The notes under the pieces were generated by a model. That model saw only the letters and a program-made list of their open reading frames with translations, had not been told where the DNA came from and ran no database searches. This document shows, piece after piece, positions 17,279 through 26,925 of a stretch of DNA of 64,000 nt. The translations under genes and the position numbers were made by a program. Source of the stretch: an uncultured Oscillospiraceae bacterium (lineage in GTDB: Bacteria; Bacillota; Clostridia; Oscillospirales; Oscillospiraceae); the NCBI GenBank assembly GCA_944385445.1, contig CALWXF010000011.1, forward strand, positions 1 to 64,000, read 5' to 3'. Numbering within the stretch: the stretch's first letter is position 1; every line of letters starts with the position of its first letter.

Positions 17279-17840
17279 GGGTGCCTCCTTTCCCCGCCCT
17301 CACCCTATTCATGTATTGGGAGGACGGTTTTGTGACATGGTTGGAAAATTTCTTTTTTTCGGGTTCCGGCGGGGCCTCCATCAAGTCCCGGCATTTTTTC
17401 AACAGCCGGGACAGCCGGGCCCGGCAGGCCGCCGGGGAGATGCCCAGCCGCCGGGCCATCTCTTGATGATCCAGCTCCAGCTCATATTTCCAGCTCAAAA
17501 GCTGCTGTTCCTCCTGGGACAGACCATCGGGGAGGGACTCCCCGAAGGGGATGTCCGGCTCTTGGGCGGGGAATTGGGACACATCCTCCAGGGGAATCTC
17601 CGCCTGGTGGGCCATGCGCCGCCGCTCATTTTTTACCAGATTGTTCAAGGTTACCACCAGCCAGCCCCCGGGGTTGGGGTGCCGTTCCAGCTCCTCCTGT
17701 TGGGCTATGGCCAAGAGGAAGGTCTTTTGTATCATGTCCTGGGCATCGTCCCGGCTGCCCGTCAGGCGATAGGCCACCCGATACAGGACGGGATATTCCC
17801 GGTGGTACAGCTGAGCCAAAAAGGACTCCACATGCTCCAT
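17271..17840 (-). CDS. ECF-type RNA polymerase sigma factor
   Basis: A 189-residue sigma-70 family protein of ECF size. Region 2 is seen in YRVAYRLTGSRDDAQDMIQKTF (about residues 18-40), and region 4 helix-turn-helix near QEMARRLGISPAACRARLSRL (about 128-148). A basic C-terminal tail follows. The GGAAGGAGGG ribosome site lies just before ATG 17840. It heads the nine-gene minus-strand run and probably directs its transcription, including its own. A GGAAC near 17889-17893 on the minus strand resembles an ECF -35, but I could not match a -10 element convincingly. Confidence 0.9.
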   Translation of the reverse strand: MEHVESFLAQLYHREYPVLYRVAYRLTGSRDDAQDMIQKTFLLAIAQQEELERHPNPGGWLVVTLNNLVKNERRRMAHQAEIPLEDVSQFPAQEPDIPFGESLPDGLSQEEQQLLSWKYELELDHQEMARRLGISPAACRARLSRLLKKCRDLMEAPPEPEKKKFSNHVTKPSSQYMNRVRAGKGGTHG

Positions 17841-17934
17841 GTGACCGGTCCCTCCTTCCGTTTTCTCTTTTTCCCCTATTTTAACACAGTTCCGACGGGT
17901 GGTATAGGGGGGACCTCCATGGGCTGGGAGTGGA

Positions 17935-17980
17935 GAGAACGGGCCTGCTGCAACCCAATCATGTGCAACAGGCCCGTTCT
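17935..17980. repeat. Perfect 12-bp inverted repeat upstream of the sigma operon
   Basis: AGAACGGGCCTG and CAGGCCCGTTCT are separated by 22 bases. It lies between the end of the 17983-18912 gene and the sigma operon, both on the minus strand. No U-tract follows on either strand, so it may be a weak terminator or a protein-binding site. Confidence 0.6.
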
Positions 17981-17982
17981 AA

Positions 17983-18912
17983 TTATGGCTGTGTGATCTC
18001 ATACCGGAACAGTCTGGTCCAGGTCCCAACCAAAAATTCCGTATCGGACAGGAAGAGGCAGTCGGAGAGCTGGGTGACTTTACTGGTGTGATACAACTCC
18101 TCCGTGGGAATATAAAACCAGGTGCTCGCATCCTTGCGGTCCAGAATGATGAGATCATGGTGAAAGTCGTTGGGAACGGCCAGATAGCGGCTGGACCCCA
18201 CCACAGAGATGCAGGGGGAACAGCGGAAATGTTTCGGCAAGTCGATCTCCGTGGTGTGACCATCCTGGGAGATGAGATACAAGACACTTCCCCCTAAGAT
18301 GGGATGTTTACCGAAGAAGGTCATGGCAAGATATCCCCCATCTATGATCCCTGGCCGGGAGATGTTCCGACAGTCAATTTTGCGGTCTACCACCGAACAG
18401 CTGTGTATCGTACCCTGTGGGTCCATCACCACATAGGAGGGGAAGTCCCAGTTTTTTTCCCTATCATGGATCAGGAAGTGGAGCAGACCATCTGCCACCC
18501 CGGCGAAATACAGGAATTTATCTGGACAGGTATAGATGGGGGTAAACTGTCCCGTGGAAAGGCAGTACCGACACACGCCCTCATCGTACCCCAAGACGAC
18601 ACTGTCCGGCCCACAGCGGAAGATGGGCCGTTCCCTCCACAGGTGATCCGGCCAATGGCCCAGGGAGTGGAGGGTGTTGTCCCGCCAGTGGAACAAGCCC
18701 CCGGTGGTATTGAGGATCAGCAGGGAGCCGTCGTGTAGATAGGCCATGGAGCTGGGGTCGCGCACATAAATGGTTTTCTCCAGAGCCATGGCGGGAAGGG
18801 AGAAAATACGAATACACCGATCCCCTGACACGGCTAGAAATTTGCCGTCGGGGGAGGGCACCAGATCGTATGCCGGATACTTGTAGATATGTTTCAACTG
18901 TAATTGCTGCAT
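17983..18912 (-). CDS. Beta-propeller-like hypothetical protein
   Basis: A 309-residue soluble protein without a signal peptide. The sequence is a series of short hydrophobic strands with WD40/PQQ-like turns, such as LVPSPDGKFLAVSGDRCIRIF at the start and SVVGSSRYLAVPNDFHHDLIILD near residue 250, typical of a six- or seven-bladed propeller. No catalytic motif is visible. The nearest neighbours on the same strand are two unknown genes upstream, with a gap of 116 bases. The propeller fold is a reading of the strand pattern, not a family match. Confidence 0.7.
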   Translation of the reverse strand: MQQLQLKHIYKYPAYDLVPSPDGKFLAVSGDRCIRIFSLPAMALEKTIYVRDPSSMAYLHDGSLLILNTTGGLFHWRDNTLHSLGHWPDHLWRERPIFRCGPDSVVLGYDEGVCRYCLSTGQFTPIYTCPDKFLYFAGVADGLLHFLIHDREKNWDFPSYVVMDPQGTIHSCSVVDRKIDCRNISRPGIIDGGYLAMTFFGKHPILGGSVLYLISQDGHTTEIDLPKHFRCSPCISVVGSSRYLAVPNDFHHDLIILDRKDASTWFYIPTEELYHTSKVTQLSDCLFLSDTEFLVGTWTRLFRYEITQP

Positions 18913-19028
18913 ATCATCGTCCTCCCAAAATTCAGGTGTGCATGGGATGAATGGCGGCGGCCCAAATGGGTTTGAAGGCCGTCTTTGTCCGGTTGGAGCT
19001 GTAGCATTGGTGTACCTCCTGTGATGCC

Positions 19029-19670
19029 CTAGTGATGCCCGCCGATTTCCCGCAAACGCTCCAAATCCCGGCGCAGCACCTTCCGGTTATAGATGCCGAT
19101 GTACCCGCACACCAGCACCAGGGCCAGGGCTACCACGGCGCAGATGGCGGCGGCCACGGTGTTGTTCTGGGTCATGGCCCCATAAAAGAGAGCACCAAAC
19201 AGGACCAGGGCCCACAGGAGCAGCCCAAACACACGGCACATATGGATGAAGAATGCCTGATGGAGCACTTGAGGAGTGGGCTCACAGGTGGACGTCTCCA
19301 GGACCACGCCATCCCCCGTGATCTCCAGTTTTGGGGGATGCAGGGCTTTGTTCGACTTGGTGACTTGGACGGTGCAAGAGCCGTCTTTGGTGGGGCGGAG
19401 CACAGCGCCCAGGCGGTAGGGCATCACGTCATCCCATTTGGTGTCGCCGAAATGCAGGGCGGCCTGCAAGGGGGCAGTGATCACAACGCCCAGGGCGGCC
19501 AAGACCTTCCATTTGGTTGTTAAGGGCGGGTCTTGGACCAGGGTGAGGGTTTCACCCTCTGCCACGTCCACTTCCACCGGGGCATCCGGGGACAAATCCA
19601 TCCGGTTTCCATGGTGCATAACGTGCATCCCCAATTTTTCGGGGAGTACTCCGTGTAGGCGTATGTTCAT
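19029..19670 (-). CDS. Hypothetical membrane protein
   Basis: A 213-residue protein with three predicted membrane segments: one near residues 54-71 (VLAALGVVITAPLQAALHF) and two close together near 144-195, followed by a basic C-terminal tail (NRKVLRRDLERLREIGG). The regions before and between are strand-rich. No family recognised. Its ATG overlaps the stop codon of the preceding gene (ATGA), so the two are translationally coupled and probably act together. Confidence 0.7.
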   Translation of the reverse strand: MNIRLHGVLPEKLGMHVMHHGNRMDLSPDAPVEVDVAEGETLTLVQDPPLTTKWKVLAALGVVITAPLQAALHFGDTKWDDVMPYRLGAVLRPTKDGSCTVQVTKSNKALHPPKLEITGDGVVLETSTCEPTPQVLHQAFFIHMCRVFGLLLWALVLFGALFYGAMTQNNTVAAAICAVVALALVLVCGYIGIYNRKVLRRDLERLREIGGHH

Positions 19671-20587
19671 ATATTCTTTTCTCCTAACGGTATGTTTTTG
19701 AGTGTCCGGCGGTATTCCTCCAGCTGCGCCTGGGAGAAGGGGCAGTCCGGGTTGCCGTCATAGAAGAGAATCCAACGCAGCACCTCCTGGTTTTCCGGGT
19801 CCAGCTCCAGGGCACGAATGAGGTGCCAGCGGATGAGGGAATCCGCCCCCAGAATATAGGGGTCCATAAAGGTCAGATAGTTGCAGATGGCCAGGTGCTT
19901 GTCCGGGCTCTCCTCCTGGGAGATGACGTACATGAGAAAGGCGTACATGGTCAGGCTGTTGACCTTGGGGAAGTCGTGGGACAGGTGGTCAAAGGAGAAC
20001 TCATAGGACACCATGGACAGGTCCCGGTACACGCTGTCAAAATGCAGGTGCATGATCTCCTTTTGCAGGGGCTTCCGGTAGATGTCTGGAATGTCCCGGG
20101 GGCCGGTGTTTCTCTGGTTGGAGACGGCGTACACATAGCAGGGGCCCCAGTCCTTATCGTCATCGCCGCAGTCCAGCAGCGGGAGGATCTGCGCCACGTC
20201 CTCGGTGCGGGAGCACAGGCCGTGCTCGTTGAGAAACTCCTCTGCCTCCTCGGGAACCTCGCCATATAGCAGGGACTCCTCCAGATTATGGGCCACGTCT
20301 ACCCCTAAAAACTCCAGCCCATAGCCGTAGGCCCGCTCTAAAGGGGTGGAGTCGTACACAATGACCTCACAGGGGAAATGAAATTGCCGCAGCAGGGAGC
20401 AAAGTTCCATCAGTTTGGCTAGCCCCTGTTGGGAAGGGGGATTCTGCCACTGGTCCAGGGATTGCGTGTACTGGCTCAGCAGCTGGGAAACATCAGTTTT
20501 GGACTCATTGGGGTAGAAATCGGCGCCGTCCAGACACCGCCCAATGCCTCGATAACGGGTCTGAATGGGGACAACGTCATACAACAT
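19667..20587 (-). CDS. Hypothetical protein, 306 residues
   Basis: A soluble, acidic protein of unknown family, without a signal peptide or membrane segment. The C-terminal third is helical (about residues 215-275), with a stretch recalling one tetratricopeptide-like unit (ALELDPENQEVLRWILFYDG), which is common in protein-interaction domains. The ribosome site GGAAGGTG lies just upstream of the start. It is the first gene of a small minus-strand unit with the coupled membrane protein. Upstream is the hairpin cluster at 20696-20925. Confidence 0.7.
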   Translation of the reverse strand: MLYDVVPIQTRYRGIGRCLDGADFYPNESKTDVSQLLSQYTQSLDQWQNPPSQQGLAKLMELCSLLRQFHFPCEVIVYDSTPLERAYGYGLEFLGVDVAHNLEESLLYGEVPEEAEEFLNEHGLCSRTEDVAQILPLLDCGDDDKDWGPCYVYAVSNQRNTGPRDIPDIYRKPLQKEIMHLHFDSVYRDLSMVSYEFSFDHLSHDFPKVNSLTMYAFLMYVISQEESPDKHLAICNYLTFMDPYILGADSLIRWHLIRALELDPENQEVLRWILFYDGNPDCPFSQAQLEEYRRTLKNIPLGEKNI

Positions 20588-20771
20588 TCCGTGTCACCTT
20601 CCTTTATACATGTATTGAAAATGGGATTTTGTGACGATAACGTCAAAATAAAATGGATAACGACAAATTGCAGCGACAAAAAGCCCTCGGCAGAGTTTTC
20701 CCGCCTGAGGGCGGGAAAATCAATCAAAATCCGTTTTTTCCGGGGACATGCGCATCGGAAAAAACACTTCT

Positions 20772-20829
20772 CAGCCCGCCAGTGTGGAATCGGGTCGTCC
20801 TTTGACCCGATTATGCATGCAGCGGGCTG
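20772..20829. repeat. Nested double-stem element
   Basis: An outer stem CAGCCCGC/GCGGGCTG (20772-20779 with 20822-20829) encloses an inner stem AATCGGGTC/GACCCGATT (20788-20796 with 20804-20812). Both are perfect. It could be a structured RNA domain or a palindromic mobile repeat. The orientation is unknown. Confidence 0.6.
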
Positions 20830-20888
20830 CAACTCTTCGAAAAAATGCTGGCATTTTTGAGAATCGTGTCGAACTGGTTCGACACGAT

Positions 20889-20925
20889 AAACGCTCCTGG
20901 AATCGCTGGGATTCCAGGAGCGTTT
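20889..20925 (-). terminator. Probable terminator of the NfeD/SPFH operon
   Basis: A perfect 16-bp stem AAACGCTCCTGGAATC/GATTCCAGGAGCGTTT with a 5-base loop, 34 bases after the SPFH stop codon on the minus strand. Only TTTAT follows, so the U-tract is weak. Confidence 0.65.
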
Positions 20926-20958
20926 GCTGTGGGTGTTATAGGGAAGTCCTGGCCTTCC

Positions 20959-21948
20959 TCAGGGCTTGGGGGTGGGAGCCTTCTGGGTGGGAGCCGGGGC
21001 GGCGGGATTGGGGGTCACGGAGTCAAACACCGTCTTGGCAGAGGCGCACAGGCCAGCCAGTCCCTGGATCTCGCTGGGGATGATGATCTTGGTGGCACGG
21101 CCGTCGGCGGCCTTCTGGAAGGCCTCCAGAGCCTTGAGCTGGAGCACTTCGGAGTTGGGGGCGGCCTCGTTCAAGAGTTTCAAGGCGTCGGCAGTGGCCT
21201 GCTGCACCTTCAAAATGGCCTCACTCTCAGCCTCAGCGGCCAGGATGCGGGCGGTCTTTTCCGCCTCGGCCTGCATGATCTTGGCCTGCTTGGCGGCGTC
21301 AGCCCGGAGAATGGCGGACTGCTTTTCGCCCTCAGCCACCAGGATCTGGGACTGCTTCTGGCCCTCGGCCTGGAGAATGGCCTCCCGGCGCTCCCGCTCG
21401 GCCCGCATCTGCTTCTCCATGGACTCCTGAATGTCCCGGGGCGGCATGATGTTCTTCAGCTCCACACGGTTGACCTTGATGCCCCAGGGGTCGGTGGCCT
21501 CGTCCAGGATGGAGCGCATCTGGGTGTTGATGTGGTCCCGGCTGGTGAGGGACTGGTCCAGCTCCAGATCGCCGATGATGTTACGCAGGGTGGTGGCGGT
21601 GAGGTTCTCAATGGCGCTCAGGGGCTGCTCCACACCATAGGTATACAGCTTGGGGTCGGTGATCTGGAAATACAGAACGGTGTCGATCTGCATGGTCACG
21701 TTGTCCTTGGTAATGACGGGCTGGGGGGCAAAGTCCACAACCTGCTCCTTCAGGGACACCACTTTGGCCACCCGCTCAATGAAGGGGATTTTGAAGTGGA
21801 GACCCACGCTCCAGGTGGCACGGAACGCACCCAGACGCTCCACCACCATGGCTTTGGACTGGGGCACTACCTTGACGTTGGCGGCAATGACCAGCAGAAT
21901 GATGATGATGACGGCCACAGGAATGGCCAGAGCCAACAATTCGTTCAT
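20959..21948 (-). CDS. SPFH/band 7 membrane scaffold protein (QmcA-like)
   Basis: A 329-residue stomatin/flotillin-type protein that probably organises membrane microdomains or supports a membrane protease. One N-terminal membrane helix (about residues 5-24) is followed by a band 7 domain (VPQSKAMVVERLGAF, then NVTMQIDTVLYFQITDP), a long Ala/Glu/Lys coiled coil (about 175-260) and a Pro-rich tail. It is coupled by an ATGA overlap to the preceding NfeD gene. SPFH-NfeD pairs are a conserved functional unit in bacteria. Confidence 0.93.
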   Translation of the reverse strand: MNELLALAIPVAVIIIILLVIAANVKVVPQSKAMVVERLGAFRATWSVGLHFKIPFIERVAKVVSLKEQVVDFAPQPVITKDNVTMQIDTVLYFQITDPKLYTYGVEQPLSAIENLTATTLRNIIGDLELDQSLTSRDHINTQMRSILDEATDPWGIKVNRVELKNIMPPRDIQESMEKQMRAERERREAILQAEGQKQSQILVAEGEKQSAILRADAAKQAKIMQAEAEKTARILAAEAESEAILKVQQATADALKLLNEAAPNSEVLQLKALEAFQKAADGRATKIIIPSEIQGLAGLCASAKTVFDSVTPNPAAPAPTQKAPTPKP

Positions 21949-22394
21949 TTAACTTCCTCCTTACTCTTTTCAACCATAACTTTGACACCTTCTATGCGCA
22001 GCACCCGTACCATGGCCCCGGCGGGGATGGGGGTGTCGTGCTCACTGCGAGCGGTCCAGGTCACACCGCCGATGGTGACGGCGCCGGTGCCCTGGATGTT
22101 GTCGATGTCCTGAGTGACCCGGGCCTCTTGCCCAATGACCCGGTCGGCGTTGGTGGGTTCCACCCGGTTATTCAGGTATTTTTTGGCCAGGGGGCGCAGA
22201 GCCACCAGACATACCAGGGAGAGCACAATGAAAATGCCCAGTTGCAGCCAGATGTTGCCTCCGGCCAGGGCACACACCAGTGCACCCAGAGAGCCCAGGG
22301 CAAACCACACGGACGTCAGGCCCACGGTGGCGGCTTCAGCGACTGCGAAGATGATGAGCAGCGCCAGCCAGACAATTTGATAAACAGTGTCCAT
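21945..22394 (-). CDS. NfeD family membrane protein
   Basis: A 149-residue short NfeD protein: three or four membrane helices in the first 75 residues, then a C-terminal NfeD OB-fold beta-barrel (GQEARVTQDIDNIQGTGAV, then VRVLRIEGVKVMVE). It lacks the ClpP-like protease domain of long NfeD forms. The start at ATG 22394 is set by AAAGGAGGTGACC; a GTG at 22403 would fall inside that ribosome site. An extended -10 element TGCTATACT is found on the minus strand at 22417-22425. It is expected to partner the SPFH protein encoded directly after it. Confidence 0.92.
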   Translation of the reverse strand: MDTVYQIVWLALLIIFAVAEAATVGLTSVWFALGSLGALVCALAGGNIWLQLGIFIVLSLVCLVALRPLAKKYLNNRVEPTNADRVIGQEARVTQDIDNIQGTGAVTIGGVTWTARSEHDTPIPAGAMVRVLRIEGVKVMVEKSKEEVK

Positions 22395-22490
22395 ACTGGT
22401 CACCTCCTTTGGGCGTAGTATAGCACATGCCTTGCGGCGATACCACTACAATTTGTAACCATTAAGCAAAATATCAAAAAATTATAGTCC

Positions 22491-22519
22491 TTGTCATAGC
22501 GTGTCAAATTGGGTATAAT
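22491..22519 (+). promoter_or_regulatory. Sigma-A promoter of the RNA methyltransferase gene
   Basis: TTGTCA at 22491-22496, exactly 17 bases, TATAAT at 22514-22519. The start codon is 57 bases further on. Confidence 0.88.
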
Positions 22520-22575
22520 AGAAAAGATTATGGCTATTTGAAGCCAACAGGGGGAACCCCCGGAGAGGACGAGAT

Positions 22576-23700
22576 ATGGACGGGAAACTGCAATTTGTCA
22601 TTCCCACCCTGCTGGGGGTGGAGAGCCTGGTGAGCTACGAGGTGAAGAAGCTGGGCCTTGCCGACGTGCGGGCGGAAAACGGCCGGGTGCTGTGCACCGG
22701 CACCAAGAAGGACATTCCCCGGCTGAATTTGAACCTGCGCACCGGTGCAAGAGTGCTCATTCTCCTGGGGGAGTTTATGGCCCCCAACTTTGAGGCCCTC
22801 TTTGAGGGCACCTATGCGCTGCCCTGGGAGGAGTTTATCCCCCGGGAGGGCAAGTTCCCGGTGAAGGGCTATGCCATCAACTCCGCCCTCCACGCCGTGC
22901 CCACCTGCCAGGCCATGGTGAAAAAGGCCATTGCCAAGCGTCTGGGCAAGGTGCACGGGCTGGAGACCCTGCCGGAGACGGGGGTGCTGTACCAGGTCCA
23001 GTTTGCCATCTTTAAGGACCGGGCCTCCCTGATGCTGGACACCTCCGGCGAGGGCCTGTACAAGCGGGGCTACCGGGCCCAGGGCGTGGCCGCCCCCTTG
23101 AAGGAGACTTTGGCGGCGGCCATGGTGGCCCTGTCCCGCTATAAGGGCAAAGACCCCTTCTGTGATCCCTTCTGCGGCTCCGGCACCATCGCCATTGAGG
23201 CCGCCCTCATTGCCAAGAACCGGGCCCCCGGCCTGAACCGCTCCTTTTCCTCCCAGAAGTGGGCCCAGCTGCCCTCCGGGCTGTGGCTGGACGCCGCCGA
23301 CGAGGCCATGGACGGAGAGTTCGATGGAAACTATGAGATCTGGGGCGGCGACATTGACCCCCAGGCGGTGGAGCTGGCCCGGCACAATGCCCAGCTGGCC
23401 GAGGTGGACGACGTGGTGTCCTTTGAAGTGGCAGACGCCACCCGGTTCCACTGGGGCGGTCTGCGGGGACGGGTGGTCACCAATCCCCCTTACGGAGAGC
23501 GGCTGATGGAGAAGCGGGAGGCCGAGGAGCTGTACCGGGCCTTTGGCCGGGCCATGGACAAGTTCCCCGACGGCTGGCAGGTGTCCATTCTGTCCTCTCA
23601 CACCGAGTTTGAGCGCACCTACGGGAAGAAGGCGGACAAAAAGCGGAAGCTGTACAACGGCATGCTCAAGTGCGACCTGTTCCAGTACGGCGTGAAGTGA
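22576..23700 (+). CDS. THUMP-domain class I SAM-dependent RNA methyltransferase (RlmL/YpsC type)
   Basis: Predicted to methylate a guanine N2 in 23S rRNA or tRNA using S-adenosylmethionine. The 374 residues comprise a ferredoxin-like plus THUMP N-terminal half (about 1-160) and a Rossmann methyltransferase half. The SAM motif I is DPFCGSGTIAIEA, the acidic motif is GGDIDPQA, and motif IV is NPPYGERL, as in N2-guanine methylases. It corresponds to the single-domain B. subtilis YpsC rather than the fused E. coli RlmKL. The ribosome site GGAGAGG precedes the ATG. A diacylglycerol-kinase-like gene follows after 15 bases. Confidence 0.92.
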   Translation: MDGKLQFVIPTLLGVESLVSYEVKKLGLADVRAENGRVLCTGTKKDIPRLNLNLRTGARVLILLGEFMAPNFEALFEGTYALPWEEFIPREGKFPVKGYAINSALHAVPTCQAMVKKAIAKRLGKVHGLETLPETGVLYQVQFAIFKDRASLMLDTSGEGLYKRGYRAQGVAAPLKETLAAAMVALSRYKGKDPFCDPFCGSGTIAIEAALIAKNRAPGLNRSFSSQKWAQLPSGLWLDAADEAMDGEFDGNYEIWGGDIDPQAVELARHNAQLAEVDDVVSFEVADATRFHWGGLRGRVVTNPPYGERLMEKREAEELYRAFGRAMDKFPDGWQVSILSSHTEFERTYGKKADKKRKLYNGMLKCDLFQYGVK

Positions 23701-23715
23701 CGGAGAGAGAATGGG

Positions 23716-24639
23716 ATGAAACATTTATTTGTTATAAACCCCGCCGCCGGAAAGGCCGGCAACGAGGGGGAGCTGCTGGAGCAGATTCAAGAGCTGGACC
23801 TGGACTGTGAGGTAGTACACACCCAGCGCCAGGAGGAGGCCTGTGACATTGCCCGGGCCGCCGCCCAGCGGGGCGAGCCCCTGCGCATCTACGCCTGCGG
23901 CGGGGACGGTACCTTAAATGAAGTGGTCAACGGAGCGGCGGGCTTTGACCATGTGGCGGTGACCAACGTGCCTTTGGGCACCGGAAATGACTTCTTGAAA
24001 ATCTTTGGACCGCAGAATAAGGAAAAATTTTCTCAGCTGGAGGAACTCAGCCGGGGACCCCAGGTGGCCATGGACCTGATGGAGTGTAACGGCAAGCTGG
24101 GCCTGGATATCTTCTGCGCCGGGGTGGACGCCCGCATTGCCGCCGATGTGCACAAGTACCGCCGCCTGCCCCTGGTGCGGGGCATTGGGGCCTACATTCT
24201 CTCTCTGGTGGAACATGTGCTCTTTCGAGGCATCAGCCGCCAAACCCGGGTGGAGGCAGGGGAGTATGCCTATGAGGGAGAGACCACCATTATATGCGTG
24301 TGCAATGGCCGCCACTACGGTGGAGGCTTTATGCCTGTGGGGGACAACCTCCCCGACGACGGCAAGCTGGAGATGCTGGTGGTGCCCAAGGTGAGCCGCC
24401 GGACCTTCTTCCGCCTGGTGGGAGAGTACGCCAAGGGCCGTTATCGTCAGCACCCCGACCTCATCACCGCCGTGGAGGGCACCGAGTTTGTCATCACTGC
24501 CCCCCAGCCCCTGGTGGCGGTGGTGGACGGAGAGGTGCTGCGAGAGCAGCGCTACCACATCCGCCTATCCGACAAAAGGGTGAATTTCTTCTATCCCCAG
24601 GGCCTCAGCTATCAGCCCCGGATGGAAGGGGCGAATTAG
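23716..24639 (+). CDS. Diacylglycerol kinase/sphingosine kinase family lipid kinase (YegS/DgkB-like)
   Basis: A soluble lipid kinase that probably phosphorylates diacylglycerol released during lipoteichoic acid or phospholipid turnover. It has 307 residues, the usual size. The nucleotide-binding motifs are NPAAGKAG at the N-terminus, GGDGTLNEVVNG (about residues 62-73) and PLGTGNDF (about 87-94); the second domain contains ICVCNGRHYGGGF and VDGE near the end. It is co-transcribed with the methyltransferase and is closed by a terminator. Membership is clear; DgkB versus another member is not decided. Confidence 0.92.
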   Translation: MKHLFVINPAAGKAGNEGELLEQIQELDLDCEVVHTQRQEEACDIARAAAQRGEPLRIYACGGDGTLNEVVNGAAGFDHVAVTNVPLGTGNDFLKIFGPQNKEKFSQLEELSRGPQVAMDLMECNGKLGLDIFCAGVDARIAADVHKYRRLPLVRGIGAYILSLVEHVLFRGISRQTRVEAGEYAYEGETTIICVCNGRHYGGGFMPVGDNLPDDGKLEMLVVPKVSRRTFFRLVGEYAKGRYRQHPDLITAVEGTEFVITAPQPLVAVVDGEVLREQRYHIRLSDKRVNFFYPQGLSYQPRMEGAN

Positions 24640-24685
24640 CACTCTCCCTGTCGCCTTGTGAACAAAAGATGAATTTTTTTCACTC

Positions 24686-24720
24686 AACCTCTATTTCTCA
24701 AAAATAGGGGTTGATTTTTT
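24686..24720 (+). terminator. Terminator of the lipid-kinase gene, overlapping the groESL -35
   Basis: AACCTCTATTT pairs with AAATAGGGGTT (one G-U) and is followed by GATTTTTT. Its 3' end coincides with the TTGATT of the next promoter. Confidence 0.85.
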
Positions 24721-24777
24721 GGAGTGAAACGGTTATTATCTTATCTAGAGTTAGCACTCGGATAAAATGAGTGCTAA
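24711..24777 (+). promoter_or_regulatory. groESL promoter with CIRCE operator (HrcA site)
   Basis: TTGATT (24711-24716), 17 bases, TATTAT (24734-24739). CIRCE follows as TTAGCACTC-N9-GAGTGCTAA at 24751-24777, a perfect match to the HrcA operator. HrcA, encoded in this window, would repress the operon until heat or misfolding stress. Confidence 0.97.
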
Positions 24778-24823
24778 CCCATGAAACCGTAAACCATTGG
24801 ATTGATATAAGGAGGAACCAATT

Positions 24824-25111
24824 ATGACTCTGAAACCTCTGGCAGATCGTGTGATCTTGAAGGCCATGGAGGCCCAGGAAACCACCAAGGGCGGCATCAT
24901 TCTCACCGCCAGCGCCAAGGAGAAGCCCGAGATGGCCGAAGTTGTGGCCGTTGGCCCCGGCGGCGTGGTGGACGGCAAGGAAGTCGTCATGACCGTGAAG
25001 GTGGGCGACAAGGTGCTCACCAGCAAGTACTCCGGCACTGAGGTCAAAGTGGACGGCGAGGAGTATAACATTGTTCGTCAGAATGACATTCTGGCCATTG
25101 TCGAGGACTAA
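24824..25111 (+). CDS. groES: Co-chaperonin GroES
   Basis: The 95-residue 10-kDa co-chaperonin forms the heptameric lid of the GroEL folding chamber. It starts LKPLADRVILKAMEAQETTKGGIIL, with the mobile loop following, and ends with the conserved VRQNDILAIVE strand. AAGGAGGAACC sets the start. It is the first gene of the CIRCE-controlled groES-groEL operon; groEL follows after 30 bases. Confidence 0.99.
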   Translation: MTLKPLADRVILKAMEAQETTKGGIILTASAKEKPEMAEVVAVGPGGVVDGKEVVMTVKVGDKVLTSKYSGTEVKVDGEEYNIVRQNDILAIVED

Positions 25112-25138
25112 TTGAGTTTTTCTTACGGAGGTAATTGA

Positions 25139-26767
<1,629 letters not shown>

Positions 26768-26790
26768 GAGATCGCCCCAATATGATTTTG

Positions 26791-26823
26791 AAAGGCCGGT
26801 GTCTTCGTGACACCGGCCTTTTT
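26791..26823 (+). terminator. Terminator of groESL
   Basis: AAAGGCCGGTGTC/GACACCGGCCTTT stem with loop TTCGT, ending in TTTTT; 24 bases after the groEL stop. Confidence 0.95.
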
Positions 26824-26831
26824 GAACTTTA

Positions 26832-26906
26832 AAAAGCAACCGTTTTTAGCTGCATTTTGGATTCGCAGCCGAAAATAGTTGCTTTTGAATAAAATAGTGA
26901 TATACT
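26832..26906 (+). promoter_or_regulatory. Promoter of the SatD/DUF3307 pair overlapped by a long interrupted palindrome
   Basis: AAAAGCAAC (26832-26840) pairs with GTTGCTTTT (26878-26886), and the inner arms GCTGC/GCAGC and TTTT/AAAA continue the symmetry. The right arm contains TTGCTT (26879-26884), a possible -35, followed by 16 bases and TATACT (26901-26906). The palindrome could be an operator or an RNA hairpin. The promoter match is moderate. Confidence 0.65.
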
Positions 26907-26925
26907 AATTTCGAGGTGATGGGGG

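Larger units (their letters stand above)
20588..20958. other. Gene-free region packed with hairpins
   Basis: No gene is seen in these 371 bases. From the left: TTTTCCCGCC/GGCGGGAAAA (20696-20719); a two-stem element at 20772-20829; AAAAATGC/GCATTTTT (20841-20858); ATCGTGTCGAAC/GTTCGACACGAT (20863-20888); and a perfect 16-bp stem at 20889-20925. The last is also the likely terminator of the minus-strand SPFH operon. The rest should contain the promoter of the 306-residue protein gene. Confidence 0.8.

Noticed and set aside
17860..17900. ECF-type promoter (GGAAC) upstream of the sigma gene
   Set aside because: A GGAAC lies near 17889-17893 on the minus strand, but no fitting -10 element at 16-17 bases was found, so it is not listed as a promoter.
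17935..17980. Inverted repeat taken at first as a terminator
   Set aside because: It has no U-tract on either strand; reported only as an inverted repeat.
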